DNA from: Sphingomonadales bacterium
GTDB lineage: Bacteria > Pseudomonadota > Alphaproteobacteria > Sphingomonadales > Sphingomonadaceae
Direction: 5' to 3'
NCBI GenBank assembly: GCA_027486275.1
Contig: JAIXPM010000426.1
Span: 1-13,970 of the forward strand
Length of the DNA stretch: 13,970 nt
The translations under genes and the position numbers were made by a program. Numbering within the stretch: position 1 is the first letter of the stretch; every line of letters starts with the position of its first letter. Positions 7,015 to 13,970 of this stretch are shown here, piece after piece. The notes below the pieces were generated by a model. The model saw only the letters and a program-made list of their open reading frames with translations. It did no database searches and was not told the DNA's origin.

Positions 7015-9461
7015 CACACGGTCCTTTTGCGGGCAGCGGCGATTGCGGTGCGCGCGGCGGCAACGAGGGCATCCATGCTGGCGGGTTTGCCAAGCACGGC
7101 GTCGAACAATTCGGCTTCCCCGGTGCGGCGCTGGTGGGCGCGCGGCAGGGCAGACAGCAACAACAGCGGCAGATCGGCGCGAATTTCCCGCAGTTGCCGC
7201 GCCAGTGCCGCACCGTTCAGCCCCGGCATGTCATAATCGGTGATCACCAGGCTCCAGGCGTGCGGGTCTTCCTCCACGGCCGCCAGTGCGTCGGCAGAAT
7301 CAAGGCAGGGCCCGGGTTCGGCACCGGCCTGTTCCAGCATGGCCACCAGCGTATCGACCACGGCTGGGTTGTCATCCACGACCAGCACGGCCTTGCCGGC
7401 CAGAACATCGGCATCGGCGGCCTCGACGATCGAATGCGAGGGTTGTTCGCTAACGGCGGATTGAAGCGGCCACCACACTTCGAAAACAGCGCCCTCGCCA
7501 AGCCGGCTGAAAAGGGCGATGGCACCGCCGGCATTGTCAACAATGCCAGCCACCACCGCCAGTCCAAGCCCGGTGCCAGCATCGCCCTTGCGCGTATAAA
7601 AGGGCTCGAACACCTGCGCCAGATCGTTTGGATCAATACCACAACCGGTATCGCTCACGCGGATCAGTGCGGCCGGCCCGGTGGGCAGGCTGCCCACCAG
7701 CACATCGCCTGCCGGCAGATGGTCTGCGGCATCCAGCAGAGAAATGGCAATCCGCCCGTCCTTTCCGCTGGGCAGCGCATCACGGGCATTCAAGGCGAGG
7801 TTCAGGACCACCTGCATCACCTCAGTGGCATCGGCACGCGCCAGCACCGGGGCGGGCGGGCGATCCACCTCGATCCGGTGCAGGGCATCTGTCAGACTGG
7901 GGGCCACCAGGTCGCGCACGCTTGACAGGATGGCGCGCAGATCAACCGGCTTCAGATCGGGTGCGCGGCGGCCCAGCGCCAGCAATTTGTCCACCAGGCC
8001 GGTGGCGGTCTGTGCGGCGGACTGGATGCGCAGGGCATGGCGACGCACATGATCGTCGGCCACGCCTTCAAGCAGGCTGGCGGTGCCAGCGATGGCCGCG
8101 ATCAGATTGTTGAAATCATGGGCGATCCCGCTGGCGAGCTGGCCCACAGCCTCTTGCCGCTGCGCCAGCATCAACTGTTCGCGCAGGCGCGCCTTGTCGC
8201 GCTCCATCACAAGACGGCTGCCGATGTCGCGCGTCACGCAGACGATGCCGCCATCGGCCGAAAGCGACAGGCTGACCTCCTGCTCCACGGCGCTGCCATC
8301 GGCGCTGCGACCCTGCACCTCGCCGCGCCAGCGCCCGGTTTCGGTCAGGATCGGCATCGCCACCTCTGCGATGTGACGGGCGTTGTCGTCATCGTACAGC
8401 ACGCTCCACGGCTGGCCGATCAGGCTTTCGGCGTCGGGATAGCCGAACATGGTGGCATGGCCGCGATTCATGAACATGAAGCGGCCCTCGGCATCGGTGA
8501 CGGCAATTCCGTCATCGGAGGCTTCGATCGCGGCGATCTGCTGGGCAAGTCGGGCTTCGGTGGCGGCCCGCTGCGCTTCCAATGCCTTCCGTGCCGAGAC
8601 ATCGCGGATGATGGCCGCAAAGCCTTCGGGCTCGCCCTCGCCTTCCGCCGGCCACATCCCCAGCGACAATTCCACCGGAATTTCGTGGCCGGCCTTGCAA
8701 CGGGCTGGCACCTCGACCGTTTTGCCGACCAGCTTGGTGGGTCCGCGCAGACGCAGCCGTTCCATGCCGCTGTTGTGGCCGTGGCGGTGGCGGTTGGGGA
8801 TGATCAATTCAAGAGACTGGCCCAGCGCCTCGGATGCTGGCCAGCCGAACATGGCTTCGGCGGCGCGGTTCCAGTGGATGATGCGGCTGTGGGCGTCGGA
8901 GCAGACGAAGGCATCGGTTGTGGTCTCGGCGATCAACTGGGAAATGCGCTGATCCTGGCGCATGCGCGAGGAATTGAGAAAATCCATCACCTGCCCGGCC
9001 ATGAGGCGCAGCGCATCCGCTTCACGCAGCGTAAAGCCAGCGCGCGGTCGGCCATCGATCACACATAATGTGCCGATGCGGTGGCCACTGGCGGCTATCA
9101 ATGGCGCTGCCGCATAAAACCGGATGAACGGCGCGCCCATGACCAGCGGATTGGCGGCGAAGCGCGGATCGGCTGTGGCATCCGGAACCACCATCACGTC
9201 GTCACTGGTGATGCTGTGCGCACAAAAACTGTCGGCCCGCGGGGTTTCGCAGGCATCAAGGCCGTGGCGGGATTTGAACCACTGCCGGTGCTCGTCAACC
9301 AAGCTGATCAACGCGATCTCGGCATCAAACCGGTCAGCGGCCAGGCGGGTGATCACATCCAGTGCCGGATCGGGCGGTGTATCAAGCACAGCCAGCGCCC
9401 GCAGAGCGGCAAGGCGCTGCGTTTCGTCAAGCAGTACGGGTGGCATGGCTGAATTCATCAT
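7014..9461 (-). CDS. Soluble hybrid histidine kinase, GAF-PAS-PAS-HisKA-HATPase-REC
   Basis: This 815-residue sensor kinase would phosphorylate the neighbouring regulator, probably by phosphorelay. It has no membrane segment, so it senses a cytosolic or diffusible signal. Domains in order: GAF about 20-162; PAS about 175-290; PAS about 303-413; HisKA dimerisation domain with H448 in GIAHDFNN (445-452); HATPase with N box NLALNARDAL (554-563), G1 DTGCGID (604-610), F box FEPFYT (618-623) and G2 GTGLGL (629-634); C-terminal receiver about 690-808 with phospho-acceptor D742 and K792. The first PAS resembles the FixL type, with H229 at the position of the FixL haem ligand. An in-frame TGA nine bases before the start excludes any longer protein. 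ATG 9461, ATG 9458 or M6 are possible starts and none has a strong ribosome site. Confidence 0.95.
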   Translation of the reverse strand: MMNSAMPPVLLDETQRLAALRALAVLDTPPDPALDVITRLAADRFDAEIALISLVDEHRQWFKSRHGLDACETPRADSFCAHSITSDDVMVVPDATADPRFAANPLVMGAPFIRFYAAAPLIAASGHRIGTLCVIDGRPRAGFTLREADALRLMAGQVMDFLNSSRMRQDQRISQLIAETTTDAFVCSDAHSRIIHWNRAAEAMFGWPASEALGQSLELIIPNRHRHGHNSGMERLRLRGPTKLVGKTVEVPARCKAGHEIPVELSLGMWPAEGEGEPEGFAAIIRDVSARKALEAQRAATEARLAQQIAAIEASDDGIAVTDAEGRFMFMNRGHATMFGYPDAESLIGQPWSVLYDDDNARHIAEVAMPILTETGRWRGEVQGRSADGSAVEQEVSLSLSADGGIVCVTRDIGSRLVMERDKARLREQLMLAQRQEAVGQLASGIAHDFNNLIAAIAGTASLLEGVADDHVRRHALRIQSAAQTATGLVDKLLALGRRAPDLKPVDLRAILSSVRDLVAPSLTDALHRIEVDRPPAPVLARADATEVMQVVLNLALNARDALPSGKDGRIAISLLDAADHLPAGDVLVGSLPTGPAALIRVSDTGCGIDPNDLAQVFEPFYTRKGDAGTGLGLAVVAGIVDNAGGAIALFSRLGEGAVFEVWWPLQSAVSEQPSHSIVEAADADVLAGKAVLVVDDNPAVVDTLVAMLEQAGAEPGPCLDSADALAAVEEDPHAWSLVITDYDMPGLNGAALARQLREIRADLPLLLLSALPRAHQRRTGEAELFDAVLGKPASMDALVAAARTAIAAARKRTV

Positions 9462-9485
9462 TAAAATTCACGTATCACCAGAAAG

Positions 9486-9496
9486 TTAACATTGTC
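9486..9496 (-). promoter_or_regulatory. Inverted 11-bp motif, copy near the kinase gene
   Basis: TTAACATTGTC lies 24 bases upstream of the kinase start codon. Its exact reverse complement occurs at 9667-9677 in front of the pilin gene. It is a candidate shared operator or activator site for the two divergent units. By its position it would fall within the kinase mRNA leader or overlap its promoter. Confidence 0.45.
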
Positions 9497-9503
9497 ATGC
9501 GAG

Positions 9504-9535
9504 CCGCGGGAGGGCGAACCCCCTCCTTACGGCGG
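9504..9535. other. GC-rich hairpin in the divergent promoter region
   Basis: CCGC (9504-9507) pairs with GCGG (9532-9535), and GGAGGG (9509-9514) pairs with CCCTCC (9521-9526) around a six-base loop. It lies between the divergent kinase and pilin genes. No T run follows on either strand, so it is not a typical terminator. Read on the minus strand the sequence contains AAGGAGG, an ideal ribosome site, but no start codon lies at a useful distance. On that strand it may form a leader structure of the kinase mRNA. Confidence 0.5.
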
Positions 9536-9664
9536 GGTGCTGCTATACTTTGGTATCGTGAACAGCATCCAATTTGGCCGCCTGATATCCAATCGGAGCC
9601 ACGCCATGCCCGATTCCAGCATGGGCGCCATACCTCCGCAGGCCGCCACCATCCGCCCGGGCAA

Positions 9665-9693
9665 CAGACAATGTTAAATTTAACGCCTAATAA
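9665..9693 (+). promoter_or_regulatory. Possible promoter and operator region of the pilus operon
   Basis: CAGACA (9665-9670, 4 of 6 to the -35 box) and TAATAA (9688-9693, 3 of 6 to the -10 box) are 17 bases apart; this is a weak promoter match. The second copy of the inverted 11-bp motif (GACAATGTTAA, 9667-9677) covers the -35 element. A perfect 12-bp palindrome GTTAAATTTAAC (9673-9684) sits in the spacer. Two overlapping symmetric sites at this position suggest regulated rather than constitutive expression. Confidence 0.4.
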
Positions 9694-9754
9694 ACGCTCC
9701 AGCCGCTGCACCCTGCCGCTGGCCTAAACGACTGTTATGTAGAGGAAATTACCC

Positions 9755-10249
9755 ATGAAGAGCATGATTCTTGCCGGGGCCACCGCCCTGATCGCCCTGG
9801 CCGCCGCTGGCGCCGCCGCTGCCGCCACCGCTGATGCCGGCGCTGGCGCCAAGATCATTGCGCCGCTGGAAATCAGCCGCACCGCCGATCTCTATTTCGG
9901 CACCATCGCTCCGTCGACCACGGTTGGCGACAAGGTTGCTGTGGCCGTCGACGGCAGCCGCAAATGCGGCCCGGCGCTGACCTGCCTGACCAGCGACCAC
10001 ACCGCCGCCGCCTTTGCGGTGACCGGTGAAGCTGATGCCTTCTACACCATCTCTCTGCCCAGCGAGATCAAGATCGTGAACGGCAATGGCGCCGCCATGT
10101 TCGTCAGCGATTTCACCGGCTCCAAGGATAAGGGCCAGTTGCTGAAGGGCGAAGACAGCTTCACCGTGGGCGGCACGCTCGAAGTTGCGGCGCGCCAGGA
10201 AGCTGGGAAGTACCAGGGCAGCTTCACTGTCGCGGTCGAGTATCAGTAA
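9755..10249 (+). CDS. DUF4402-type pilin-like secreted subunit
   Basis: This 164-residue exported protein belongs by pattern to the DUF4402 family, beta-sandwich subunits found with chaperone-usher genes. A signal peptide occupies about 1-24 (hydrophobic, alanine-rich, likely cut after an AAA motif). The mature part begins with the family-like pattern AKIIAPLEISRTADLYFGTI (32-51), continues with AAAFAVTGEADAFYTISLP (84-102) and ends in VGGTLEVAARQEAGKYQGSF (138-157) followed by the last beta strand. Two cysteines, C71 and C77, could form a small disulfide. AGAGGA at 9741-9746, 8 bases before the ATG, is the best ribosome site in the operon, fitting a highly expressed structural subunit. Downstream chaperone and usher genes indicate export and assembly at the outer membrane. 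The family assignment is from recall of the sequence pattern. Confidence 0.85.
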   Translation: MKSMILAGATALIALAAAGAAAAATADAGAGAKIIAPLEISRTADLYFGTIAPSTTVGDKVAVAVDGSRKCGPALTCLTSDHTAAAFAVTGEADAFYTISLPSEIKIVNGNGAAMFVSDFTGSKDKGQLLKGEDSFTVGGTLEVAARQEAGKYQGSFTVAVEYQ

Positions 10250-10263
10250 AAGTTGCACGGCAG

Positions 10264-10345
10264 GGGGGAACGGTGCCTGGCGGCCAGCCCAAAATGGTTG
10301 GCCGTCCCCCGGCGCCCGATCTGGTGGCCCTTGCCGCCGGGCGCC
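10264..10345 (+). other. Tandem intercistronic stem-loops after the pilin gene
   Basis: The first hairpin pairs GGGGGA (10264-10269) with TCCCCC (10305-10310). Inside it CGGCCAGCC (10281-10289) pairs with GGTTGGCCG (10296-10304) around a CAAAAT loop, with one G-U pair. The second pairs GGCGCCCG (10311-10318) with CGGGCGCC (10338-10345) around a 19-base loop. Neither is followed by a T tract, so they are not classical terminators. Such structures behind a major subunit gene commonly protect the upstream mRNA or lower expression of downstream genes; that role is inferred here. Confidence 0.6.
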
Positions 10346-10407
10346 CGACCCCCCAAGCCAGCAATGCCCGTTTCCAGACCAACCCCTGTCATCCCAAGGT
10401 CTGTTCC

Positions 10408-11223
10408 ATGAAGTTTCTGCCTGTTGTGGCCGTCCTTGCCGCGCTGTTCGGCGTTCCGGCTGCGGCCGAACTGCTGATCGCACCCACCCGCGTCATCCTT
10501 ACCCCCGCCACCCGTTCGGCCGAATTGGTTCTGGTCAACAAGGGCACAGAAACGGCCGCCTTCCGGTTGGCGCTCGAAAACCGGCGCATGCGCGCCGATG
10601 GCGGGCTGGAAGCCGCGGACACGCCCCAGCCCGGCGAGAGTTTCGCCGCCGACAAGTTGCGTTTCTCGCCCCGACAACTGGTGCTGGAGCCCGGTGCCCG
10701 CCAAGTGGTGCGCATCATGGCCACGGCCCCAGCCGATCTGGCGCCCGGCGAATATCGCAGCCATCTGCGCCTGATGTCGGCACCTGTGAGCGCCGGGCGA
10801 TCCCAGGTGCCCGCGCCGGCCGGCACTGATAACAGCCTGTCGATCGAACTGATTGCCATCCGCTCGCTCACCGTGCCGGTGATCCTCAGGATCGGCACGC
10901 TGGCAGCCAGCGTGACGGTTGATGCCGCCACGCTTTCGGGCGCGCCGGAAAACCAGCTGGTGGTGAAGCTGGCGCGTCAGGGCACACGTTCCACCTATGG
11001 CGACATCAGCCTGACAGTGGAGGGCGAAAAGCAGCCGGCCTGGCTGGTGCGTGGTGTGGCGATCTATACGCCCAACACCAGCCGCGACGTGATCCTGCCG
11101 CTGCCTGCCGAGGTGCGGACGCGGTTGGCCGGCAAGCGGGTACGGATCAGCTATGTCTCCACCGACAGTGCCGAACCGGCGTTGGCTGGTAAGCTGCTGG
11201 CCAGCATGACCGCCCAGCTCTGA
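10408..11223 (+). CDS. PapD-like periplasmic pilus chaperone
   Basis: This 271-residue protein should bind pilin subunits in the periplasm and hand them to the usher. A signal peptide covers about 1-20 (cleavage near PAAA-E). Domain 1 contains LLIAPTRVILTP (22-33), whose R28 matches the conserved PapD G1-strand arginine region. It continues with LRFSPRQLVLEPGARQVVRI (84-103) and the chaperone signature GEYRSHLRL (114-122). The segment IRSLTVPVILR (151-161) corresponds to the subunit-binding G1 strand and interdomain region. Domain 2 fills the C-terminus. The ATG at 10408 has AAGGT seven bases upstream and begins directly with the signal peptide; the frame extends further upstream but lacks sense there. 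It sits 158 bases after the subunit gene and 25 before the usher gene. Confidence 0.92.
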   Translation: MKFLPVVAVLAALFGVPAAAELLIAPTRVILTPATRSAELVLVNKGTETAAFRLALENRRMRADGGLEAADTPQPGESFAADKLRFSPRQLVLEPGARQVVRIMATAPADLAPGEYRSHLRLMSAPVSAGRSQVPAPAGTDNSLSIELIAIRSLTVPVILRIGTLAASVTVDAATLSGAPENQLVVKLARQGTRSTYGDISLTVEGEKQPAWLVRGVAIYTPNTSRDVILPLPAEVRTRLAGKRVRISYVSTDSAEPALAGKLLASMTAQL

Positions 11224-11248
11224 CCCCTCTGCATTTGGTATCCTGTCC

Positions 11249-13837
11249 ATGCGCCGCCGCCTGCCCGCCGGCGGGCGGTGGCTTGCGGCTTTGCTGCTGG
11301 CCACGCTCGCGGCCACATCAGCGGCAGCGGCCCCGCCCGCCGAACCCGGCCTGTTCGACCAATTGTTCGGCACCGATCCCGCCGCCGAACGGGCCGGCAA
11401 GGCCAGCGATGGCCTGGCCCTGCCCGGCCTTTTTGCTCAGGGTCAGCGGCTGGCCGATGCACTGCCGCTGCATGATCTGGGGCCGGGCCAGGATGCCTGC
11501 GTGGCGGCCGTTCCCCTGCTCGACGCGCTGGAATTGCGGCACAACACCGGGGACGATGGCAGCATCACCGTAACCCTGCCGGAACCGCGCCGCACAATTG
11601 TCGTGCCGGCTGCCGCCTTGCTGGCCAGCCCGAGCGGACCGTGCCTGCCGTTGGCCACTCTGCCCGGATTGCTGCCGCTGGCCATCAACCACGATCCTGT
11701 CAGCCAACGGCTGATGGTTGAAGCGCGCGCGCCGCTGCCGGTGTTGATGCGGCTGGCGCGCGCCGAACGTCAGGCCCGGCTGCACCCGGAAGCCCTTCGA
11801 CCGGCCTTTGCACTGGTACCGCGCCCTTCGGCGCTGGCGCGATTGTGGAGCGTCGATCTGGCTGCCGGGCTGGTGCAGGCCGCAACCGGCAGCGATGTTT
11901 TCGCCAGCGTGCAAGCCAGCGGGGAACTGTTCGGTCTTTCGGCCCGCGCCGGCCTGGGCCTTTCCGGGCGGGCGGCGCCAACAGCGGGCTTCACCCTTTC
12001 GGACGCGCGCGAGACGCCCGATCTGCTCGGGCCTCTGGCGGCGCGCAGCCTTGCCATCGGCGATATCGCCAGCCCGGCCCAGCCGCTGATCGCCGATGCG
12101 CTTTCGGGCCGCGGCTTGCTGGTCTCCTCCCGCCCGCCGTGGCGCGCAGATCTGGTTGATGAAATCGACTTGTTTGGCCCGCTGCCGGCCGGCTGGGAAG
12201 CCGAACTGTGGCATGAAGACCGCTTGGTGGACGTAACGCGCAACGCTGATGCCGCCGGGCAATGGCGCTTTGCCCGGCTGCCGGTGCGACTGGGCGAGAA
12301 TCGCTGGGTGGTGCGGCTCTATGGGCCGCATGGCGAGAGCAACGAACAGGCCTTCACTCGCCTGATCGGCACCGAGATGAATGCCGAGAACGAGGTGGAT
12401 TACAGCATCGGCTTCGTCGAAGGCGGCACCCCCTTGCTGGGTGCAGCGCCGCAACGCACGGCCAGCGGCGCTGCGGCCTTTGCGACATTGGGTTGGGGGT
12501 TGGCACCGGCACTTACGGCCCGTTTTGGGCTGAGCGCGCCGCTGGCCGGCAACCCGGCGCTGTCGCTGGGCATGCACGGTGCCCATGGCGGCACCTTGTG
12601 GGCGGCCACGCTGGCTCGTGATGGCAAAGGCGGCCTGGGCAGCGCGCTGCGGCTGGCACGACGAGTGGGTGCAACCGATCTGCTGCTCGACCTGGCCCGG
12701 CACGGCCGCGATGCCGGACCGGCACAGGCACCGCCAGTGCGCGAATTCGCCGGTCTGGCCAGTCTGTCCGGCACGGGCCGGCTGGCGCTGGGGCGGTCAA
12801 GCTTGCCGTGGCAATTGCGCCTGCAATCAGCGGCACGGCGCGGCGGCGGTCACCAGCAAGCCATTGGTGGCAGGGTGGCGGTGCCGCTGGCCACGTTGCA
12901 GGCCAATGCCGGGTTGGGGCTGATCCGGCAGGGCGTCGCTGGCTGGCAGGGCGGCGCCACGCTGGGGATGGCCGCCACGCATGGTCCATGGCGGTTGCGC
13001 GGCGGCCTCGATGCGGTGCTGGCGGGTGGCTGGCGTTTGGGCGGCGGCAATATTTCGGCCGTCCGCCGCACGGGCAGCGGCACGATCAGTCTGGATATGG
13101 GCTGGCAGACTGACCGGCGGCGGTTGAGCGGCGGGCTGGCCTGGAACCAGCGGCTGGGTGCCTTTGGCCTTTCCGCCGGCCTCTCCCGTGCCGCCGATGG
13201 CTGGCGCCTGGGCCTGGGCCTCGTGGTGGGCCTGTGGCAGGGCGCTGGCCGCTGGCATGCGGCACCGGCTGGCCTCACCCGCAGTGGCGCTGTGCTGGCC
13301 AATCTGTTCATCGATGATGATGGCGACAACCAGCGCGATGCCGGTGAGGCAGCGGTGCCGAATGGGCGCTTCATCGTTGGCAACAGCCTGCGCAGCGAAA
13401 CAACCGGCGGTGATGGCCACGTGCTGCTACGCGGTCTGCCGACCGGGCTGCCGGTGGACGTGGAAACACAACTGGCATCGCTGCCCGATTTCAGCCTCCG
13501 GCCCGCGCGCCCGGGCGATCGGCTGCGCCTGCGCCCGGGCGAAGTCCGCACCCTGGCCATCCCCTTGCAGCCGACCGGTAGCATCGAGGCCCAGATACTG
13601 CTGGTCACCGGAACTGCTCGCACGCCGCGTTCCGGTGTGCCTGTCACCTTGCACGATGCGCGCGGCAACCCTGTCGCGCGCGGCGTCACCGATTTCGAAG
13701 GCTATGTTCTGTTCGAAGGCTTGCCGTTCGGCCGCTATTCCGTCGAAGCCGCCGGACAATCATGGGCCGATGTCGCTCTTTCCCGTGACGAACCGAACCG
13801 ACAAATCAGCGTGCTGCTTCCGCCGGCCACAACTTGA
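11249..13837 (+). CDS. Outer-membrane usher-like protein with C-terminal regulatory-like beta domains
   Basis: This 862-residue exported protein is the presumed outer-membrane assembly platform of the pilus. The signal peptide is about 1-28. Residues 300-362 (DEIDLFGPLPAGWEAELW to NRWVVRLYGPHGE) form a plug-like beta domain typical of usher-like proteins. Residues 380-680 are alternating glycine-rich beta strands, as in an outer-membrane barrel. Residues 683-700 (AVLANLFIDD, then DGDNQRDAGE) form an aspartate-rich, probably calcium-binding loop of the SdrD-B kind. Residues 778-835 (SIEAQI... FEGYVLFEGLPFGRYSVEA) form a carboxypeptidase-regulatory-like beta domain. I do not see a standard PapC N-terminal domain, so this is a divergent usher. 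Isolated cysteines occur at 84 and 132. The start has a poor ribosome site; close spacing to the chaperone gene suggests coupling. Confidence 0.82.
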   Translation: MRRRLPAGGRWLAALLLATLAATSAAAAPPAEPGLFDQLFGTDPAAERAGKASDGLALPGLFAQGQRLADALPLHDLGPGQDACVAAVPLLDALELRHNTGDDGSITVTLPEPRRTIVVPAAALLASPSGPCLPLATLPGLLPLAINHDPVSQRLMVEARAPLPVLMRLARAERQARLHPEALRPAFALVPRPSALARLWSVDLAAGLVQAATGSDVFASVQASGELFGLSARAGLGLSGRAAPTAGFTLSDARETPDLLGPLAARSLAIGDIASPAQPLIADALSGRGLLVSSRPPWRADLVDEIDLFGPLPAGWEAELWHEDRLVDVTRNADAAGQWRFARLPVRLGENRWVVRLYGPHGESNEQAFTRLIGTEMNAENEVDYSIGFVEGGTPLLGAAPQRTASGAAAFATLGWGLAPALTARFGLSAPLAGNPALSLGMHGAHGGTLWAATLARDGKGGLGSALRLARRVGATDLLLDLARHGRDAGPAQAPPVREFAGLASLSGTGRLALGRSSLPWQLRLQSAARRGGGHQQAIGGRVAVPLATLQANAGLGLIRQGVAGWQGGATLGMAATHGPWRLRGGLDAVLAGGWRLGGGNISAVRRTGSGTISLDMGWQTDRRRLSGGLAWNQRLGAFGLSAGLSRAADGWRLGLGLVVGLWQGAGRWHAAPAGLTRSGAVLANLFIDDDGDNQRDAGEAAVPNGRFIVGNSLRSETTGGDGHVLLRGLPTGLPVDVETQLASLPDFSLRPARPGDRLRLRPGEVRTLAIPLQPTGSIEAQILLVTGTARTPRSGVPVTLHDARGNPVARGVTDFEGYVLFEGLPFGRYSVEAAGQSWADVALSRDEPNRQISVLLPPATT

Positions 13838-13855
13838 GTGCCCCTGGCCCACGCT

Positions 13856-13970
13856 TCAGCGGCGGGCGGGCAAGGTTTCAAGCCAATCATGGATGCGGGT
13901 TGCAAGTGCGATGCGGGCGTCGGACCAGCTGTGATCGGTGGCTTGATGGCCTTCTGTCACCTTGCCACCG
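13856..13970 (-). CDS. Alpha/beta hydrolase, C-terminal fragment (gene runs off the window)
   Basis: Read on the minus strand from base 13969, the last 37 codons before a TGA at 13858-13856 encode a sequence containing EGHQATDHSWSDARIALATR and ending in DWLETLPARR. The DHSWSD segment followed by an amphipathic helix is the usual end of serine alpha/beta hydrolases (esterase or dienelactone-hydrolase type), with the histidine as the catalytic residue. Substrate cannot be judged from this fragment. The gene is convergent with the usher gene with only 18 bases between the stop codons, and I see no hairpin terminator there. Confidence 0.75.
   Translation of the reverse strand, partial: GGKVTEGHQATDHSWSDARIALATRIHDWLETLPARR

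Noticed and set aside
8037..9068. Plus-strand open frame of 343 codons opposite the histidine kinase
   Set aside because: Complement of the PAS and HisKA coding region; low-complexity His/Gln/Gly composition and no domain.
9475..9498. Seven-codon leader peptide (MTMLTFW) before the kinase gene
   Set aside because: It is a start and stop at short distance, but the nearest good ribosome site is about 24 bases away and no attenuator hairpin overlaps it; likely chance.
11318..12703. Minus-strand open frame of 461 codons opposite the usher gene
   Set aside because: Complement of a signal-peptide-bearing usher in a consistent operon; Gln/Arg/Gly-rich shadow translation.

Overview
The window reads as a chromosome segment of a GC-rich alphaproteobacterium, most likely a sphingomonad. 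The evidence is the very large (180-kDa class) NAD-dependent glutamate dehydrogenase, the strong G/C third-position bias, and a short DUF4402-type chaperone-usher pilus locus of a kind common in Sphingomonadales. The genus cannot be fixed by eye. I see no insertion sequence, CRISPR array or phage gene.

Layout. Positions 62-5559 (minus) hold a two-gene unit: an unrecognised 222-residue protein followed, through a 4-base GTGA overlap, by the catabolic glutamate dehydrogenase. A tRNA-Thr(CGT) gene follows on the plus strand (5694-5769), transcribed away from that unit. Next comes a 636-base gap (5770-6405), clearly poorer in GC than its surroundings and with no convincing protein gene. It holds two consecutive long-range inverted-repeat elements. 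The second folds on paper as a three-way junction and is preceded by a promoter-like sequence whose predicted start falls at the base of the closing stem, so it is a candidate small RNA gene.

Positions 6406-9461 (minus) hold a two-component pair: a soluble hybrid histidine kinase (GAF-PAS-PAS-HisKA-HATPase-REC) and a LuxR-type response regulator, joined by a TGATG stop/start overlap. Divergent from them, 9755-13837 (plus) encodes a minimal secretion/assembly operon: DUF4402 pilin-like subunit, PapD-like periplasmic chaperone, and a large outer-membrane usher-like protein. Tandem GC-rich stem-loops lie between subunit and chaperone. The last 115 bases carry the C-terminus of an alpha/beta hydrolase on the minus strand, convergent with the usher gene.

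How it may work together. The 293-base divergent region between the kinase and the pilin genes holds an exact 11-bp motif (TTAACATTGTC) in inverted orientation, one copy just upstream of each transcription unit. This suggests one regulator acting on both, possibly the LuxR-type regulator encoded here controlling the surface appendage. That link is inference. The glutamate dehydrogenase unit looks like ordinary nitrogen/carbon metabolism, unrelated to the pilus locus.
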